Shown here: positions 54,358-56,445 of the stretch, one piece after another
Layout: every line of letters begins with the position of its first letter
Numbering within the stretch: position 1 is the first letter of the stretch
IMG/VR virus record: IMGVR_UViG_3300031718_000013
Span: 1-56,445 of that record
DNA from: a virus
DNA length: 56,445 bases
Direction: 5' to 3' (one strand)
Position numbers and translations under genes: made by a program
Notes under the pieces: generated by a model
Told to the model about the DNA's origin: nothing
Databases searched by the model: none
The model's input: the letters and a program-made list of their open reading frames with translations, nothing else

Positions 54358-54665
54358 GGGAACACGCATCCTTGACCGCCCTTCGCGATCGCGTCGACCA
54401 GCAGGCCGAACGCCTTTTCTCGATCGACGCGCGCTTTAACCACCTTGCACGCATGGATCACCGTCGTATGATTCAGCCCGCCGAATTTCCGCGCTATTTC
54501 CGGGAAGCTCGCATCGGTCAATTCCCGGCACAAGTAGAGCGCGACCTGACGGACGAAGGCGATCCGCTGACCTCGAGCTCTAACCAGCTCGACCGGATCG
54601 ACGTGAAAAAAATCACAAACGCGCCGCTGTATCGACTCGCAAGTTTCGGTGTCGGTGCCGATCAT
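54354..54665 (-). CDS. Stand-alone DnaA domain IV protein (103 aa)
   Basis: From ATG 54665: MIGTDTETCESIQRRVCDFF, then RGQRIAFVRQVALYLCRELT, DASFPEIARKFGGLNHTTVI, HACKVVKARV. This is the C-terminal DnaA-box-binding domain of DnaA (helix-turn-helix plus the signature GGLNHTTVIHA), without the AAA+ domain. It should bind 9-mer DnaA boxes. It may compete with host DnaA, regulate phage promoters or mark an origin. Start and stop overlap the genes on both sides. Confidence 0.82.
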   Translation of the reverse strand: MIGTDTETCESIQRRVCDFFHVDPVELVRARGQRIAFVRQVALYLCRELTDASFPEIARKFGGLNHTTVIHACKVVKARVDREKAFGLLVDAIAKGGQGCVFP

Positions 54666-54886
54666 GATCGCACCGTTTTTAATTCGACTAGACGAGTGTT
54701 TGCATAGCCGCGCCGGACGACTTTGGGATCGCCGCAACCGTTCGACGCGATTACCTCGATCGAATCGACGCGCCGCCCTCGACGATCCGACAAACCGACG
54801 CGGATATTGACGATCCCTAATGGCGTCTCGATGTGCAGACACTGGCCAGCTCGATTGTGTGAAATGCTCTTTATTTCAGTGCTCAT
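54662..54886 (-). CDS. Hypothetical protein (74 aa)
   Basis: AAGGAG lies about 8 nt upstream of the ATG at 54886, the best ribosome site of the leftward operon. Beta-rich (CLHIETPLGIVNIRVGLSDR). Not recognised. Confidence 0.6.
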   Translation of the reverse strand: MSTEIKSISHNRAGQCLHIETPLGIVNIRVGLSDRRGRRVDSIEVIASNGCGDPKVVRRGYANTRLVELKTVRS

Positions 54887-54996
54887 CCTAAAATCTCCTT
54901 AATTTCGTCAAGGTTCCACGATGGGGGCAGGCCCCGGAACCACCAGAGCGCGACCGCCCAGGCGATCCCGAGACCATGCCGCCCAGTGAAAATCAC
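54883..54996 (-). CDS. Small Trp-rich protein (37 aa)
   Basis: GTG at 54996 overlaps the upstream stop (GTGA) and the TGA overlaps the next ATG. VIFTGRHGLGIAWAVALWWF then RGLPPSWNLDEIKEILG. The hydrophobic Trp patch could sit in a membrane. Supported mainly by its double overlap. Confidence 0.5.
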   Translation of the reverse strand: MIFTGRHGLGIAWAVALWWFRGLPPSWNLDEIKEILG

Positions 54997-55538
54997 CCTA
55001 ATTTGTCCCAATTCGGCGCTGGATCGGTGGCGAGATTGAACCGATGAATTACTTTCCAACCGGCTTTATCATCGCTAGGTCCGCAACCGAACGCCCCGAT
55101 TGCGTGTTTCCCCTGAAATTCCCCAGAGTGATACACCCGGTCAAGAATCAGCATTTCCCCGCTGGCTTCGTCGAAGGCGTACCCGTATTCCATGCCATTG
55201 TCTTCGGTCCCATCGACCGCGCACGCTTCCTCTGACCGCCACCCGTGGCAGAAGCAGTGTTGATCGTCCGGTCCGAACGCAGTGACCGTTTTATCGTGCT
55301 GCTTAATCTGCGTGTCAGGGCACCGGACTATGAAGCTAGACCAGCCCGCCGGATGATCGTCGATGGCGTATTTCAGGAACGCCGACAGATCGCCGTGAAA
55401 GTCATTTTTAATGGCGTGATAGAGCTCGGCGCCGAGCCAAGACGGGTAGCCGTCCCAATGGTGATAGACGCCTTTGAAAGCCATTCGATCCTTCTGTTCG
55501 CCTTTGACGATTCGGACAATCATAGATCGTGTACTCAT
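54993..55538 (-). CDS. Conserved 'MSTRS' phage/bacterial protein (181 aa)
   Basis: MSTRSMIVRIVKGEQKDRMA, FKGVYHHWDGYPSWLGAELY: the start pattern 'MsTRs.I.~....~~~~~Y.HwDGYp..~G..L' defines a widespread family of unknown function in phages and bacteria. GGGGAG lies about 11 nt before the ATG. Confidence 0.7.
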   Translation of the reverse strand: MSTRSMIVRIVKGEQKDRMAFKGVYHHWDGYPSWLGAELYHAIKNDFHGDLSAFLKYAIDDHPAGWSSFIVRCPDTQIKQHDKTVTAFGPDDQHCFCHGWRSEEACAVDGTEDNGMEYGYAFDEASGEMLILDRVYHSGEFQGKHAIGAFGCGPSDDKAGWKVIHRFNLATDPAPNWDKLG

Positions 55539-55580
55539 TTGTCTCTAACTCCCCTCGAAATTAATTCGCGGCCGCTGCCG

Positions 55581-55838
55581 CTACGGTTTCGGAATCCGCG
55601 CAACTTCGCCATTCGACGGATCGACAAAATCGATCCGGTCGTCGACGTCACCTAAAGACCCGACAAATTCCCGCTTAATCCGCCCTCGCTCGAGCATCAA
55701 GACCCCCTCGCCGGCGCCGCGGCCGACACCCGCTTTGGACAGATCGCGATAGTGCTCAAAGCATTGATCGGCCGTCCGATGAATCCCGCCGGCATACACC
55801 GTGCCGATATTTCCGACAATTACCCGATATTTTTCCAT
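55581..55838 (-). CDS. Conserved phage hypothetical protein (85 aa)
   Basis: I use the ATG at 55838 (MEKYRVIVGNIGTVYAGGIH), five bases after the upstream stop, in place of the upstream open frame. HRTADQCFEHYRDLSKAGVG, GEGVLMLERGRIKREFVGSL. Resembles small phage proteins of unknown role. Confidence 0.6.
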   Translation of the reverse strand: MEKYRVIVGNIGTVYAGGIHRTADQCFEHYRDLSKAGVGRGAGEGVLMLERGRIKREFVGSLGDVDDRIDFVDPSNGEVARIPKP

Positions 55839-55843
55839 TGGCG

Positions 55844-56445
55844 TTAATTCCCCGCGGCCGCCGATACGGTCGGCGCTTCGTCCGCCTGGTAGTGAAAATG
55901 ATCGCACGGACAGGATTGCATTTGGCACTTGAGTAAATTGTCCAGCTCGTCTTTAGCGTGACACGATCCATCGTGCCCACAGGCGCACAGGCGCAATTTC
56001 GCTTTCGCTGCGAATGCCGACACGCGCACGGCCGTCTTCTGGCCTAATAGCTGCTCCATATTCTGTGGTGGCAGCATCTTAGTCAGACCCGTGAAATTCA
56101 GCGGCTTAGCGGCTCGCGCGCGTCGAGTCCGGCACGATATACACAGGCAATCCGCCGGATGTATCCAGGGCGCGCACGCATAGTGCGCGTATCCCGATTG
56201 CTTCGATCCGATATGGAAAGGCACAAGCCGGCCCATCGAAAGCGGCCGCACGCATACCCGGCAATTCGTCTTGCCGGCAGTCTCGATCGCTTTCTTGGAC
56301 TCAGGATCGAATTTCCGGATCCACGTGCCGAGCCGCACCAACAGACCGTCGATCGTCGATTTTGCCTTGACCGGCGCCGGCGCGATCAATTCCTCAAGAA
56401 TGCCGAAATCCTTGCTGGCGATCGCGCGCGCGATTGTTCTCTTTT
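55844..56445 (-). CDS. Zinc-binding phage protein, C-terminal part (204 aa in full)
   Basis: Continues across the circle from the ATG at position 140 of the left edge; bases 56319-56445 repeat 1-127. Residues CRVCVRPLSMGRLVPFH, CLCISC, CACGHDGSC and CPCDHFHY give several potential zinc sites. Function unknown. Confidence 0.8.
   Translation of the reverse strand, partial: KRTIARAIASKDFGILEELIAPAPVKAKSTIDGLLVRLGTWIRKFDPESKKAIETAGKTNCRVCVRPLSMGRLVPFHIGSKQSGYAHYACAPWIHPADCLCISCRTRRARAAKPLNFTGLTKMLPPQNMEQLLGQKTAVRVSAFAAKAKLRLCACGHDGSCHAKDELDNLLKCQMQSCPCDHFHYQADEAPTVSAAAGN
56319..56445. repeat. Terminal direct repeat, right copy
   Basis: Identical to bases 1-127; redundant end of the circular assembly. 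Confidence 0.9.

Overview
The window is a complete circular genome of a temperate tailed phage, most likely a podovirus, assembled from a metagenome. Bases 1-127 are repeated exactly as the last 127 bases (56319-56445). This is the usual overlap left when an assembler closes a circle, so the unique genome is about 56,318 bp and the gene at the right edge continues into the left edge. Composition is GC-rich with strong G/C preference at third codon positions, and genes are tightly packed with ATGA, GTGA or TAATG overlaps. I cannot name the host. Lipoprotein signals and a GH108-type endolysin suggest a Gram-negative bacterium, and long Thr-Ala repeats point to an uncultured soil lineage rather than a laboratory host.

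Layout. A divergent control region (553-685) separates two transcription directions. Leftward from 552, through the circle junction, down to 53048 runs a lysogeny/early operon: small conserved phage proteins, a stand-alone DnaA domain IV protein and a tyrosine integrase. Rightward from 686 come a ribbon-helix-helix protein, a degenerate stretch with a QueC remnant, a DNA methyltransferase gene invaded by a LAGLIDADG homing endonuclease, and small DNA-binding proteins (to about 7.6 kb). The virion module follows: large terminase, portal, scaffold, major capsid protein, adaptor, a block of glycine-rich probable ejection proteins and a P22 gp10-like tail protein (7.6-33.6 kb). No sheath, tube or classical tape measure was recognised. 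Embedded at 23.6-30.9 kb is an unusual run of proteins with Sec or lipoprotein signal peptides, three of them carrying long Thr-Ala repeats.

From 33.6 to 42.3 kb lie the lysis genes (GH108 muramidase, several small membrane proteins), a glycosyltransferase-sulfotransferase fusion, a papain-like protein, another lipoprotein and a phage metallopeptidase. From 42.4 to 53.1 kb is replication and recombination: an initiator-like protein with internal GATCA iterons, a helicase-loader candidate, DnaB, RecT with a DnaJ-type zinc insertion, a PD-(D/E)XK exonuclease and an Hjc-like resolvase. No DNA polymerase was found, so the phage presumably uses the host replisome.

Most noteworthy: (i) a homing endonuclease that seems to have brought a recoded copy of the methyltransferase 5' end, followed by a TGA/+1 frameshift site; (ii) the secreted, Thr-Ala-rich, mucin-like proteins together with a glycosyltransferase-sulfotransferase fusion, which could form a surface-glycoprotein system; (iii) an overprinted zinc-ribbon gene; (iv) the lone DnaA domain IV in the lysogeny operon; (v) several promoters whose -10 box lies 5-6 nt before the ATG, implying leaderless mRNAs. 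All functional calls are from reading the sequence; no database search was run.
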